Of a stretch of 64,000 bases of DNA, positions 7,535-17,100 are shown piece by piece. Position 1 is the stretch's first letter; each line of letters starts with the position of its first letter. The stretch comes from Cladopsammia gracilis (lineage: Eukaryota; Cnidaria; Anthozoa; Scleractinia; Dendrophylliidae), in the NCBI GenBank assembly GCA_022457155.1, contig JAJGOT010000308.1, positions 167,501-231,500 of the forward strand. The letters are read 5' to 3'. Both the position numbers and the translations under genes were made by a program. The notes under the pieces are model-generated. The model saw nothing but the letters and a program-made list of their open reading frames with translations. It was not told the DNA's origin and did no database searches.

Positions 7535-8279
7535 TTTTAATTACCACAGTCAAAGAAATATCAATATCATTCAAATCAACTTCTCGGTCTTCATCATCAG
7601 TAATGTAGAAGGTGACCTCAGAAATATGCGGGGAGTTTATTTTATTCCACAAGTAATTTATTGGTTGAATTTCGAATGGCAATGATCTGGTTTTAGTGTT
7701 GGTTGAGAACGTGTAAAGCGCATTTGACCTTTTCCCGGAGACAATTGAATCGCTCAAAAGACTGCATCTGAGATAGAGATTGTCAACACTGTTTGATATA
7801 TTTGGAAAATTCGTTCCATAAGCACTAGCTGTCAGTTTAGCCGCATCAAATCCCACCAAGATGTGAAAGTTTCCACTGTTTGCAAAATCAATTTGAAAGT
7901 TCTCTTGAAGTTGAATGAAAACTTTGAAAGTGGTCAAATCAAACAACACATTTATACCATAAGCATCCCCTGTTTTTCCAATGCTTTTGTGAATGAATTC
8001 GTTGATGTCTTCATAGTCATAAATCCCTGCAGGAAAGGTTATTGTTTCCCATGTCTTGCCCTTGTCTTTTGAAATCACCAACTTGTTGTTGTGGTATTTA
8101 GGCCTGATATTATGCCAGCTTGCCGTCATGGAAAGATGATCCAAAGCCATATAGTGCGGTTTATTATCTTCCAGCTGCAACTCTGGAGAAAACCTCGTTG
8201 TGAAATTCCCTGGTTTATTTTGTGGGTTTTGTTTTCTTGCATCAATTGATTTAAAGACAAGTACTCGATTTACATCCAT
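7527..8279 (-). CDS. mCP: minor capsid (penton-base-like) single jelly roll
   Basis: 250 aa from ATG 8279, overlapping the neighbouring coiled-coil gene by one base. It shows the family pattern: an early beta strand after ELQLEDN, a FPAGIYDYEDINEFI segment, FHILVGFDA, a region with SNSVDNLYLRCSLL, and a terminal VNLNDIDIS-like strand. This protein would occupy the fivefold vertices. Copy 2 carries a 6-residue in-frame insertion, made by a CGCTTCGCT-type micro-repeat after HKSIGK. Confidence 0.8.
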   Translation of the reverse strand: MDVNRVLVFKSIDARKQNPQNKPGNFTTRFSPELQLEDNKPHYMALDHLSMTASWHNIRPKYHNNKLVISKDKGKTWETITFPAGIYDYEDINEFIHKSIGKTGDAYGINVLFDLTTFKVFIQLQENFQIDFANSGNFHILVGFDAAKLTASAYGTNFPNISNSVDNLYLRCSLLSDSIVSGKRSNALYTFSTNTKTRSLPFEIQPINYLWNKINSPHISEVTFYITDDEDREVDLNDIDISLTVVIKNG

Positions 8280-9415
8280 TATTTTAAATATTTCTGATAA
8301 AGTTTTTCATGCATTGTTCTATCGATTGCTCCAATTCTCAAGAGTTCATCATTTTTTTGGGACAGATCATTCCTCAAGACAGGAGAATTGTTGCCAGCAG
8401 CCATTGAGCCAATCAAAATTTTCATCCGATCTGCCAGCTCTTCTGGCTTTTGATAGAAGACAACGCTGGATCCCACCATCCTTGATTTACCTGAGGATTT
8501 GTGAGGTGGCATATTTGACAGTGTGTTCAAATCGTTGAAAATCCTCACGGCATTCAAGGAATAGTTCTTTTTCGGGTTGAATCTTTTTGTTAGCAGGTCG
8601 ATGAGTGATTTATCCGCATCTGCTTGATAGACCAGTTTCCCACCTCTGAAGGCATTCAGTTTCATTTCATTGAAAAGTTTGGGGACATCAACGAGGAGCC
8701 CGCCATAGTGGTCATTTTGGATCTTAAAGGCATTTCTGCGAGGTTGTTTGTATTTCCTGAGCCCCGTTCCTTTTTGTGGTGTTACCAGTACTTCTTTTTT
8801 CCCTTTGAGTATAGCATCAAGTTTCTGTTTATATTTATCGAAACTGGCGACTTCAGCTTTTAATGTCTCCAATCTATCCGTCTCTTGGTCATTTAAACCT
8901 TTTTTGGTTTGTTTCTTTTTCAACGTATATATTTTGTTAGTCAACTTGTTTTTTCTAATCTCGCTATAAACTTCTTTAGCCTTTTCAACCTGGTCACTTG
9001 GTAACCATAAAAGGGAGTCTAACTTCGTTAACTTATATTGTCGATAGATATCTTTATCACCCTCCGAAATATCTTTATAGACATCCACGCGTAATGGTGA
9101 TTTTTCTGGCAAGGCTGCTGCCCCTTCAGCACCTTCAAGCGGCAATTCTTTATTCAGCGTGAAGATGTCTTGGATGCCTTCAGTCAACGCAAGTTGATTT
9201 TGCCTAAGTTGCTCAATCACCGCGTCTTGTTTTTCATCTGTCTTCTTTTGTTGCTCAAGCAGGGGTTCTCTGAGGGTTTTGAAAACGTCGCTCATAACGA
9301 TATCACGCCCTTTTTCTCGGTCTTTCATTTCATTTTTCACTTCTGTGACGGCTTTCGCGATTTGATACCCTTCAAATTCTCTACCGACAAACTTTCGTAT
9401 GTTGTTAAGATCCAT
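8279..9415 (-). CDS. conserved Polinton coiled-coil protein, unknown function
   Basis: 378 aa from ATG 9415 (MDLNNI; matched by MDLERI in copy 2). The first 90 residues form coiled coil. The middle third (about 110-215) is charged and diverges strongly between copies. The C-terminal third is very conserved (GLLVDVPKLFNEMKL, IGSMAAGNNSPVLRND, IGAIDRTMHEKLYQKYLK). This C-terminal signature recurs in animal Polintons but I know of no assigned function. It is the first gene of the minus-strand late block and shares a palindromic promoter with the ATPase. Confidence 0.8.
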   Translation of the reverse strand: MDLNNIRKFVGREFEGYQIAKAVTEVKNEMKDREKGRDIVMSDVFKTLREPLLEQQKKTDEKQDAVIEQLRQNQLALTEGIQDIFTLNKELPLEGAEGAAALPEKSPLRVDVYKDISEGDKDIYRQYKLTKLDSLLWLPSDQVEKAKEVYSEIRKNKLTNKIYTLKKKQTKKGLNDQETDRLETLKAEVASFDKYKQKLDAILKGKKEVLVTPQKGTGLRKYKQPRRNAFKIQNDHYGGLLVDVPKLFNEMKLNAFRGGKLVYQADADKSLIDLLTKRFNPKKNYSLNAVRIFNDLNTLSNMPPHKSSGKSRMVGSSVVFYQKPEELADRMKILIGSMAAGNNSPVLRNDLSQKNDELLRIGAIDRTMHEKLYQKYLK

Positions 9416-9419
9416 TTTT

Positions 9420-9469
9420 AAGTGACAAAACAACATTTATCTTTGGAGATAAATGTTATCTCAACACTT
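9420..9469. promoter_or_regulatory. palindromic divergent promoter (ATPase / coiled-coil gene)
   Basis: The 57-bp gap between divergent ATGs holds a perfect inverted repeat AACATTTATCT-TTGG-AGATAAATGTT (9432-9457), enclosed by AAGTG...CACTT (9420-9424, 9465-9469). The segment is identical in copy 2 (49499-49545). A symmetric binding site switching both late transcription units is inferred. Confidence 0.7.
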
Positions 9470-9472
9470 AAA

Positions 9473-10114
9473 ATGAAGATTCCAAATTATGATCGAAACG
9501 CGAGCGGAGCGAAGCCAGCGAACCGAAAATATTGTGATTTCCTTGATGAAGATTTCCGAATGCTCATTGCGGGTCAAACCCGCTGCGGAAAAACAAACAC
9601 TTTGATGGACATGTTGCGAAAACCTCTCATCTTCTATGATAAAATTTATTTCTACTCTCCCAATCAACATCAAGACAAAATCGTTGATCTACAAAAGTTG
9701 ATGGAAGGTGTCAGCCAAAAAGTCGGATATCCAGTTCTCGAAATTCTGGGGCCAGATGACATCATGAATACCTCAGATTATCCAAGCAACAATCGGAAAG
9801 TCGTCGTGTTTGATGACCTCATGAACTCATCCGATCGAATTCAAAAACAAATCGCCAATCATTGGACAGATGGAAGGCATCACGGAATCTGTCCAATTTA
9901 TCTTTCCCAGTCCTATTATGATGTTCCACAAAAGATTCGTTTGAATTGTTCACACATGCTGCTTTATCCACCAGCAACAAAAACTCACCTCGATCTCATT
10001 GCAAAGGAGAATTTGATTGACCCCCATCTTTTCAACAGATTGAACCCATTCCAATTCCTTTTCCTTGACAAAGAAAAGAAAAGTGTTGCCAAAAACTTTG
10101 ATGAAACCTTTTAA
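9473..10114 (+). CDS. ATP: DNA-packaging ATPase (FtsK/HerA, A32-like)
   Basis: 213 aa from ATG 9473 (context TTAAAATG). Walker A is AGQTRCGKT (residues 33-41), Walker B is VVVFDD (110-115), and a sensor-like YLSQSYYDVP lies near 146. This is the genome-packaging motor of Polintons and related viruses, acting at a capsid vertex. An N-terminal run of AGCGAAGC-type repeats (9498-9520) encodes a Ser/Ala patch. The stop is one base from the fibre ATG. Confidence 0.9.
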   Translation: MKIPNYDRNASGAKPANRKYCDFLDEDFRMLIAGQTRCGKTNTLMDMLRKPLIFYDKIYFYSPNQHQDKIVDLQKLMEGVSQKVGYPVLEILGPDDIMNTSDYPSNNRKVVVFDDLMNSSDRIQKQIANHWTDGRHHGICPIYLSQSYYDVPQKIRLNCSHMLLYPPATKTHLDLIAKENLIDPHLFNRLNPFQFLFLDKEKKSVAKNFDETF

Positions 10115-10115
10115 A

Positions 10116-11911
10116 ATGGGCATATTCAACAATGTAGGGCGATACACCGGTGTTGACATAAGGGAATACATGAAAAATTTCAACCAACAAGTTCAACAAG
10201 GTGGTTTGAAATTAGACACCAACAATAATTATGATATCCAACAAAAACGACTGACTAATGTTGCCGAAGGAGTTGACAATGATGACGCAATCACAAAACA
10301 CCAAGTTGACACGCTTGCAACGCAGTTGCGAGCAGATTCTCTCCAGGTGGATGGTTCCTCGCATATGACTGGGGATCTTGATCTCAGGGGACAAAAACTC
10401 ATCAACCCCGGGGAAATAGAAATGAATCGCAAATTGATCGTCAATCTGGACACTGATGAAAACCAGGATTTGTCAGCGGTGAATATGATCACATTGAAGA
10501 AATTCCACCCCAATGCTCCGGCTCACACACAGGAAGTCACGAAGGACCTGGATTTGAAAGGGCTTTTCAATGTGGAAAACTCAAAACAACAAACATGGCA
10601 TGATTTGGGAGCGCATTATAACAATCTGGTTTCTTATAATGACGTCAAAAATATCTTTCTCAGCCGCAAAGAGACGTTTCCAATGGAGACGGCTTTGGAT
10701 ATGGGAAATCACACTATTTTTAACGTGAAAGATCCCAAAGTTGCCGATCAGGGCGCAAACATGCGATATGTGGATGCCCAATCCGCGAAAAATCTTTCGT
10801 TGGAAGGTGGAACAATGACCGGAAACCTGGATATGAACTCGCAACAAATCAACAATATTGCAGCGCCAACTCTGGAGCGACAACCCACGCCAAAATCTTA
10901 TGTGGATAATGCGATAGGAGGTGTGGTAGCCCACGCGATAGAATTAGAAAAGAATCTTAAAGAATATGTCAATGAATCGCATATCACGTCAACCTCGCAT
11001 CCAAAGGACGCATTCCGCTATCTGATGGAAAATGTGGATGAATCCAGCTCTGAACATGATATGGAAGTAACGGCGATAAGTGATTTTGCAAATTCGCCGC
11101 ATCATTTCAACAAGAAAGCCTATGACTTGCAAATAACAAAAGATCATTCCAATGAATACTCTGGGAGACTCGGATTCAATATGTGCAAACTCCCAGAAGG
11201 AGAATACACTATTTGCATTGAATTCTTCCCCGCGTCAATGGATGGTGTGAGTGTCGACGTTGTGAGCACAAGTCTGAATATCAATCAGCAATCAACAAAG
11301 AAGTTTTCGGGGTACAGCAGATCCATTATCCACATGCTAAATGGCAGATCTCTCCGCCTGAATTCATTTTCCTGGATTTGAAATGGCGAGGAACTGCCGA
11401 ATCAGCTGAAAAAGGAAATGCAAAGCTGATCATATATGGAGTTGCTGGCTCGCAGTCGGATGTTGAAAGCAGCGTCTTCGATTCCCCTTTCGTTTTCCAA
11501 GCGGGGAAGATGGTTATGGAGACTGACTTGGATATGAATGACCTACAAATCCTCAATTCAAATTTGAAGAATAATTTCATGCTGATTGGAAGATTTAGAA
11601 AATCATGTGGAGACAGAATAAATATACTTTTCGATAATTTTTTTAATGATATAGTCATCCCCATCCGATGCAAATTAATTAAAGCATATGCTCAAATTTT
11701 ATCGAAAACATCTTCTTTTCCACAACTAAGTTTATATCTCCCAGATAAAGAATCACAAAGTGGAACGAGGGTTAGCAGAGATATTAGAATGCAATTATTT
11801 TCTTTTTCAAATGTTGTTTATAAGGAAGGAGAATTATTTACAGCAAGAATAGATGATCGATCATTAAATATCGACAAGGCCCAAATCACATTTCTTTTTG
11901 AAATTATCTAG
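10116..11911 (+). pseudogene. fibre protein with phage-tail-like shaft repeats, frameshifted
   Basis: The start ATG at 10116 follows the ATPase stop by one base (GRYTGVD N-terminus). The shaft has at least four units of the MTGDLDLRGQKL / ALDMGNHTIFNVKDP / MTGNLDMNSQQINN type, two of them followed by a YVD step. These are the beta-helical trimer repeats known in phage tail fibres, followed by a globular C-terminal knob. It likely projects from the virion and binds cells. A one-base loss near 11336 breaks the frame into 10116-11381 and 11378-11911. The copy 2 gene is intact (597 aa). Confidence 0.8.
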
Positions 11912-11915
11912 AAAA

Positions 11916-12425
11916 ATGAGAGCGAGAGAAGCGAGCCGAGCGAAGCGAAAACAAAGCATTTTTGCTTTCAATCACATTGACCCCACAATTCAGGAAGAAG
12001 AACTGGAAGAGATCAAAAAACTCTTCCGATTTTATCACAAAAGATTTTGGTGCCTGAAACGAGCGCATGGCCGATTCAAGAAAATGAATCTGCTCATGAA
12101 TTTGGCCTCTTCCGGTCTGGTTGCAATCGGGACGATTGCTGGGGCAGCAACAATGAATCCAATCGTTTTGGGAGTGATTTCAGGAGCGGGACTGATCTTG
12201 AAAACAGCAAATGAAATGAAGAACCTGAAAAGCAAAATTGAGATGGCGAAGTTCGCGTTCACCACCTATGAAAAAACATTGAGTGATTTGCGCTTCGCTT
12301 TGCGGGGAGGAAATTTTGATCGAGCTGAATTTTTGTTTTCAATGGAAGCGATTGATGGGATTGTGATTGATTTGGGGTTGGATTTGGAGCGGTTTGAGAA
12401 AAAGTATGATTTGTTGTTTGAATGA
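11916..12425 (+). CDS. two-helix membrane protein
   Basis: 169 aa from ATG 11916 (GAAAAATG). A basic N-terminus built of AGCGAAGCG repeats (MRAREASRAKRK) leads to a charged helical region. Two adjacent hydrophobic segments follow at about residues 63-85 and 88-104 (SSGLVAIGTIAGAAT and LGVISGAGLIL), then a helical tail. Such glycine-rich hairpin proteins recur next to fibre genes in Polintons and may insert in membranes; the function is inferred. The N-terminal repeat is 7 residues longer in copy 2. Confidence 0.75.
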   Translation: MRAREASRAKRKQSIFAFNHIDPTIQEEELEEIKKLFRFYHKRFWCLKRAHGRFKKMNLLMNLASSGLVAIGTIAGAATMNPIVLGVISGAGLILKTANEMKNLKSKIEMAKFAFTTYEKTLSDLRFALRGGNFDRAEFLFSMEAIDGIVIDLGLDLERFEKKYDLLFE

Positions 12426-12429
12426 TTCA

Positions 12430-12442
12430 TCACCTTCGGTGA
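12430..12442. terminator. hairpin between convergent genes
   Basis: TCACC-TTC-GGTGA is a perfect 5-bp stem 5 bases after the membrane-protein stop, conserved in copy 2. The remaining gap (12443-12516) is CTTCGCTCC/CATTCGCTC-type micro-repeats that differ in number between copies. Confidence 0.4.
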
Positions 12443-12516
12443 GGAAACATCACTTCCCTTCATTCGCTCACTCCCAGTTCCCTTCGTTTCCTTCGCTCCT
12501 TCTCACTCCGATTCTT

Positions 12517-12774
12517 TTATGCGGCTCTTTCCCTCTTATTCCAAAATCTTAAAGTTGCAATGGTTTCATTGACTGAGTGGTCTCTTGGATTCCAGTTTTC
12601 TTGTTCCATCATGTGGATGTGCCATGGCCCATCAAAATTTTCCCCCATCTCCACCAAGATTTCATATGCATCCAGGGGATGAACGCCAGCTTCAGTGAGC
12701 CAGATCCAGTCATCATCATCTGGTGTTTTTTTTCTTCCACATTTGCCAGTGAACTGAAGAACGGATCTTGGGTC
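12517..12774 (-). other. conserved -1 frame extension of the UBA-like gene
   Basis: An open frame with no ATG at its start overlaps the end of the UBA-like ORF. It encodes a protein-like segment (GVHPLDAYEILVEMGENFDG, then HIHMMEQENWNPRD) that is well conserved in copy 2. The -1 phase relative to the upstream ORF is the same in both copies although the intervening (ATC)n/T-rich tract differs by 6 bases. It may be the true C-terminus reached by frameshift or splicing, or an ancestral break. Confidence 0.5.
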
Positions 12775-12971
12775 ATTTCAACAAGTTCCCAAGGTGTGAC
12801 ATCTTGTCCTTTCAACCCCCAACGTTTTAAACTCAAACAAAAGTCCCAGATCGCTTCCTCATCCCAGTTAAGAGCCACCAAAAGTTCTCTCGAAAAATCA
12901 GAATCGAAACCGCACTTTTGTAGATTTTTCAAAGACTCTTCAAAGTTTTCTTCGTTTTGCTCCACTTCCAT
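12609..12971 (-). CDS. small UBA-like protein
   Basis: 120 aa from ATG 12971, divergent from the SSB-like gene 41 bp away. Residues about 14-48 (NLQKCGFDSDFSRELLVALN, then a helix ending DFCLSLK) resemble a ubiquitin-associated three-helix domain; this is a pattern-based inference. The last about 35 residues (after NVEEKK) look like frameshifted sequence, because the conserved continuation is in the -1 frame. Confidence 0.55.
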   Translation of the reverse strand: MEVEQNEENFEESLKNLQKCGFDSDFSRELLVALNWDEEAIWDFCLSLKRWGLKGQDVTPWELVEMTQDPFFSSLANVEEKKHQMMMTGSGSLKLAFIPWMHMKSWWRWGKILMGHGTST

Positions 12972-13015
12972 TTTTTTTGCGGTGAATACTTTTTTTTCTT
13001 ACCACCTAAAAAATG
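12969..13015. promoter_or_regulatory. imperfect palindromic divergent promoter
   Basis: Both start codons lie in opposite arms (CATTTTTT...AAAAAATG), with GGTGA near the left arm and TTACCACC near the right. The symmetry is clearer in copy 2 (53082-53130). It belongs to the same class as the promoters at 9420 and 14150. Confidence 0.5.
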
Positions 13016-13633
13016 GATGTGGAAGTGAAAGAAATCAAAACTGAAGAACCGAAAATGAAAACTGGAAACCATCCCCCATTTGTGGAAATTCCCATCCGGT
13101 TCAAAGAAAGACCTATCACACTTGAACTGAAGAAATGTTGTTTCAAAATCTTCAAGAATGAAAACGGATTTTCCCTGGGAATCAATCTGGATGAATCTCC
13201 TCCACAAATCAAGGAAAAGTTTCAGGAGATCCAAGACCAAATCAGAAAGTTGGCGATGGAAAACAAATCAAAAGTTACCAAACTGAGTTGGCGAGTTGGG
13301 CAATTCTCAGCCACTGATTTCAACCTGATTAAAACGGATCGAAGTGAGATGGAAAAAGTTTGGGGAAAGTTGTGGACTGACCAAAAAGGAAACATCAGCG
13401 TGCCATTTTCAAAATTTGATGAAGGAGAAGTTGGAACAAGAAAATCCATCCGATTTGACCCCCATGACCACATTGGAGAAAAACTGACAGGGCATGTGAT
13501 CTTTCGAATTTCTCGCATCTTTTGCGGAAACTGTCAATCCATTTCATGTTCAATCAATTGTTGTTTTGTAACCAAATTCCATGGAAACGTTTCAGCGTTT
13601 GACAACTTTGAGGACACGGAGGAAGACTGGTAA
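13013..13633 (+). CDS. possible ssDNA-binding-like protein
   Basis: 206 aa from CTAAAAAATGG. Beta-rich central and C-terminal regions (GEKLTGHVIFRISRIF near residues 155-170) are followed by an acidic, aromatic-ended tail (DNFEDTEEDW), typical in layout of single-stranded DNA-binding proteins. The OB-fold assignment is only a suggestion. Position beside the polymerase fits a replication role. Copy 2 loses the acidic tail through a 17-base deletion. Confidence 0.6.
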   Translation: MDVEVKEIKTEEPKMKTGNHPPFVEIPIRFKERPITLELKKCCFKIFKNENGFSLGINLDESPPQIKEKFQEIQDQIRKLAMENKSKVTKLSWRVGQFSATDFNLIKTDRSEMEKVWGKLWTDQKGNISVPFSKFDEGEVGTRKSIRFDPHDHIGEKLTGHVIFRISRIFCGNCQSISCSINCCFVTKFHGNVSAFDNFEDTEEDW

Positions 13634-13634
13634 G

Positions 13635-13659
13635 TTTTTCATTTCCAAGAAATGAAAAA
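13635..13659. terminator. 25-bp hairpin exactly between convergent stop codons
   Basis: TTTTTCATTTC-CAA-GAAATGAAAAA is a perfect 11-bp inverted repeat, one base after the TAA of the SSB-like gene (13631-13633) and one base before the stop of the HTH gene (13661). It is conserved in copy 2. A shared bidirectional 3'-end signal is inferred. Confidence 0.6.
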
Positions 13660-13660
13660 T

Positions 13661-14152
13661 TCAAACTTTTTCAATGAGGTCCACCAAGTCTTTGTGATTT
13701 GCAAAAACTGAAGTGTTATTTCTGGTTAGTTTTAGCCTTGATTTCTTTTTGTTCTTTTGAATGATTTTTTCAGTCCTTTGATTTTCCCTCAATTTATCAA
13801 TGAACAAATCAAATTCAGGAGATTTCCATGTGATAAAGTGAGTGATTTCCTCCGAATCAAGAAAATGTTTTTTCTTCATGAGGATTTGGTTGAGGAAAAC
13901 TTGGCTTGAAATTCCAAACTTTTCTATTTCATCATAATCAAAAATATCTTCTCCATCAACTTGGAGAAAAGGTTCATCTGTCATTTCTTCCTGAATGAAA
14001 AAAACTTTTCCATCTTTCCTTTTAAATTTTTTGTTTTCTCTTTTGAGAACTCGCCAAATGTTGGAAATTGGAATTCCTGTTTGCTGGCTGGCTTCTTTGA
14101 ATGTGAAAAAAATCTGTTTTTCTTCTCCTTCTTCCTGAATTGAAAACTTCAT
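13661..14152 (-). CDS. HTH (NUMOD/MerR-like) DNA-binding protein
   Basis: 163 aa from ATG 14152 (ATAAAATG), the same start as in copy 2. Residues about 14-50 (FTFKEASQQTGIPISNIWRV and a following GKVFFI strand) match the helix-turn-helix plus wing pattern of NUMOD1/MerR-type domains. An acidic middle and a Lys-rich tail follow. It starts in the left arm of the palindrome it shares with the polymerase, so autoregulation of that promoter is an attractive inference. Confidence 0.6.
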   Translation of the reverse strand: MKFSIQEEGEEKQIFFTFKEASQQTGIPISNIWRVLKRENKKFKRKDGKVFFIQEEMTDEPFLQVDGEDIFDYDEIEKFGISSQVFLNQILMKKKHFLDSEEITHFITWKSPEFDLFIDKLRENQRTEKIIQKNKKKSRLKLTRNNTSVFANHKDLVDLIEKV

Positions 14153-14195
14153 TTTATTTGGGAAAATATTTTTTTTATTTTTTCCAAATAAAATG
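14150..14195. promoter_or_regulatory. 46-bp palindromic promoter of HTH gene and polymerase
   Basis: The element runs from the HTH ATG to the polymerase ATG. The arms CATTTTATTTGG and CCAAATAAAATG are exact inverted repeats, joined by an A/T core with near-symmetric GAAAATA / TATTTTTTC. Both ATGs form the tips of the palindrome, leaving almost no 5' leader outside it. It is conserved in copy 2 (54248-54293). Confidence 0.65.
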
Positions 14196-17100
14196 AATCT
14201 GCAAGATTTGCGAAATTGGGCCCGTGAAGAAGGAATTGCCGGTTTTTCCCAAATGTCCAAAGCCAAATTGATGGAACTTTGGGAAGAATCGCAACCCGAA
14301 AGACCGAGAAAGAAAGGAAATGTCAGCGCCCCAATGATTTTCAAAGCCCCGAAAACCCTCCTAGATTCGAGAAACAAAAAAATTTCAGCGCCTATTTTAG
14401 TTCCGGAAAGAAGAGATTTTCCTTCCAGAGCCATTCCCAGAGCGATTGAACAAGATGTGGAAACTGTTGTCGATTGGTTGAATTGGTTGGAAAGTGTGGA
14501 TGATGTTGATGTTCGGAGGAGATCGAATCCCGCGATTGAAAGATTGAAGCGGCAGATTGAGAATTTGTGGGGTCGCCAATTTGTTGTGGAAGAAAGAGCA
14601 TCCGCTTTGAGAGGATTTGCAAGACAATTGGCCATTCAAGGAGATGATTCCCCAACTCCTCAAGATTTTCTCCGGCGAGTGAGAGGTGATGTGGTTGAGT
14701 TGATCAAGCAAAATCGACAAACCAGAATCAAATGCGTGCTGGTGTGTCTGCTGGTGAAGCCTGACTTGGACGATGAAGCAATGATTGAAGACACGCCATT
14801 CTTCCATTCACGCATGAAAAGAAATTTGGAAGGAACTGACGCTGGCGAGTTGTTTGATGAAATGGGGAGAGAAATGAGGGTCAACTTGGAGAATTTCAAT
14901 CGAAGAGGAAGTAATTGGGCGTTTGAAAGAGTTATCAGATTGGAAATTCATTTGGTTCGATGGAACCCATTGGGTGGATCTTCATACATTCCTCTTCCAA
15001 AAGAAGTGGCAAATAAGAACGCTGTGGTGAATATGCAAAACGAAGATGAGATGTGTTTCAAATGGTGCATGGCAAGAGCAACACATATGGTGGCACAGAA
15101 TCCTGAAAGAATCACACGTTTGCTGAGAAAACAAGCTGAAGAATTTGATTGGAGTGGAATTGGGTTTCCAACGACTTTAGCAGATATTGGGAAATTTGAA
15201 AGAAGAAATGACATTTCAGTAAATGTCTTTGGGTGGGATGGAAAGCTTTTCCCCCTGCGAGTGACGGATGAAGAAAAGGAGAAACATGTTGACTTGTTGC
15301 TGTTGAAAAAGGAGTTTAAAAGCCATTTCTGCATCGTGAAAAACTTTTCTCGCTTGGCGGGGTCGCAAGTGTCGAAAACGAATCGACAAAGATTCTTCTG
15401 CAAGAGATGCATCAATTCATTTCCCAGTGAAGAAAGCCTGAGAAAACACCAAAGCAACTGCGTTGAATTTGAAGCAACAAAGATTGTGATGCCTGAAGGT
15501 GATTGTTCTTTCCGCAACTTCTCAAAGATGATTCATGTTCCAGTTGTGGGTTATGCTGATTTTGAATCAATTTTGAAACCTGTGGAGGATGAGGGAAGGA
15601 AGAAAGCGAAGACCCAAAAAATGCAAGACCAGGAGCATCTTCCCTGTGGATTTGCGTTTCATTTGGTTTCCCCGTTTTTGGAAATGGAGCCTGTGTTGAA
15701 ACGAGCTGGAAATGAAAAAGAATCGTCAGAACTTCCCAAAGAATTCATCAGAAAACTCATTGAGGAAGTGAAAAAGGCGCAACTGGGGTTGAAACAGAAG
15801 AAAATGATTCCTCTCTCCAAAGAAGAATGGAAAAGTTTCAATCAGGCAACATGGTGCTGGTTGTGCCGAGGAGAATTTGAAAAAGAGGGAGAAAAGATGA
15901 AAGTGCGAGATCACTGCCATTTCACAGGGAAATTCAGAGGAGCTGCTCACCGCTCTTGCAATCGAATGTTTCAGAAACCAAAATTCACCCCCGTATTTTT
16001 CCACAACCTAGCAAACTATGACTCACATCTTTTCGTGCGAGCTTTGGGGACATTGGAGGAAGTCTTGGACGTGCAATGCATCCCCAACAATGAGGAGAAA
16101 TATATCTCCTTCTCCCTGAAGTTTGAATTGAACAAGACACGACTTGGGACGGAAAAGAAATTGTTGTGAAGCATGAAATCCGTTTTCTGGATTCATTCAA
16201 GTTCATGGCTTCTTCCCTGGGAAATTTGGTGGGGAATCTTCCCAAGTCAGATTTGGCAGAAACTGCCAGGTTTTTCCAGGGAGAAAAGTTTGACTTGATG
16301 ACAAGGAAAGGAGTTTATCCCTATGAATTCATGGATTCATTTGAAAAGTTTGATGGGATCTTACCAGAGAAAGAAGCGTTTTTCTCCAGATTGAATGACG
16401 CAGGAATTGAGGATGACGATTTTGAGCATGCAAGGAATGTCTGGGAGAAATGGCAGATGAAAAACATGGGGGAATTCCATGATCTCTATCTGAAAACGGA
16501 TGTTTTGCTGCTGGCAGATGTGGTTGAAAACTTCAGAAAACTTTGTGAAGCAAATTATGAACTGGATCCTGCCCAGTTCTTCACGACCCCTGGGATGGCG
16601 TGGAATGCGATGTTGAAAATGACAGGAGTTTCTTTGGAATTGTTAAATGATGTGAACATGCTACTGATGATTGAAAGAGGAATGAGAGGCGGAAATTCCA
16701 ATGCATTCAAGAGATATGCAAAGGCAAATAACAAGTGCATGGAAGATTTTGATGCAAGCCAACCGTCAAAGTTTTTGGTTTATTTGGATGCAAATAACCT
16801 TTATGGATGGGCAATGTCAAAGCCCCTTCCAGTTGGGGACTTCAGATGGATGAAGAAAGATGAATTGTCGGATTGGAAAACATTTGTGGATGGAAAAGGC
16901 GGTGGATGCATTCTGGAAGTTGATTTGGAATACCCAGAGGAATTGCATGATTCACACAATGATTTCCCCCTGGCTCCAGAAAGTTTGAAACTGGGCGGAG
17001 TGTGGAAGTTGACTCAAAATCTGAGAGACAACAAGAACATGGTCCTGCATGGAGAAAATCTGAAACTCTTCCTTTCCCTGGGGATGAAACTGAAAAAGGT

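Noticed and set aside
14948..15517. Minus-strand 189-codon frame
   Set aside because: Antisense of the polymerase N-terminal half, no domain pattern; the same shadow appears in copy 2.
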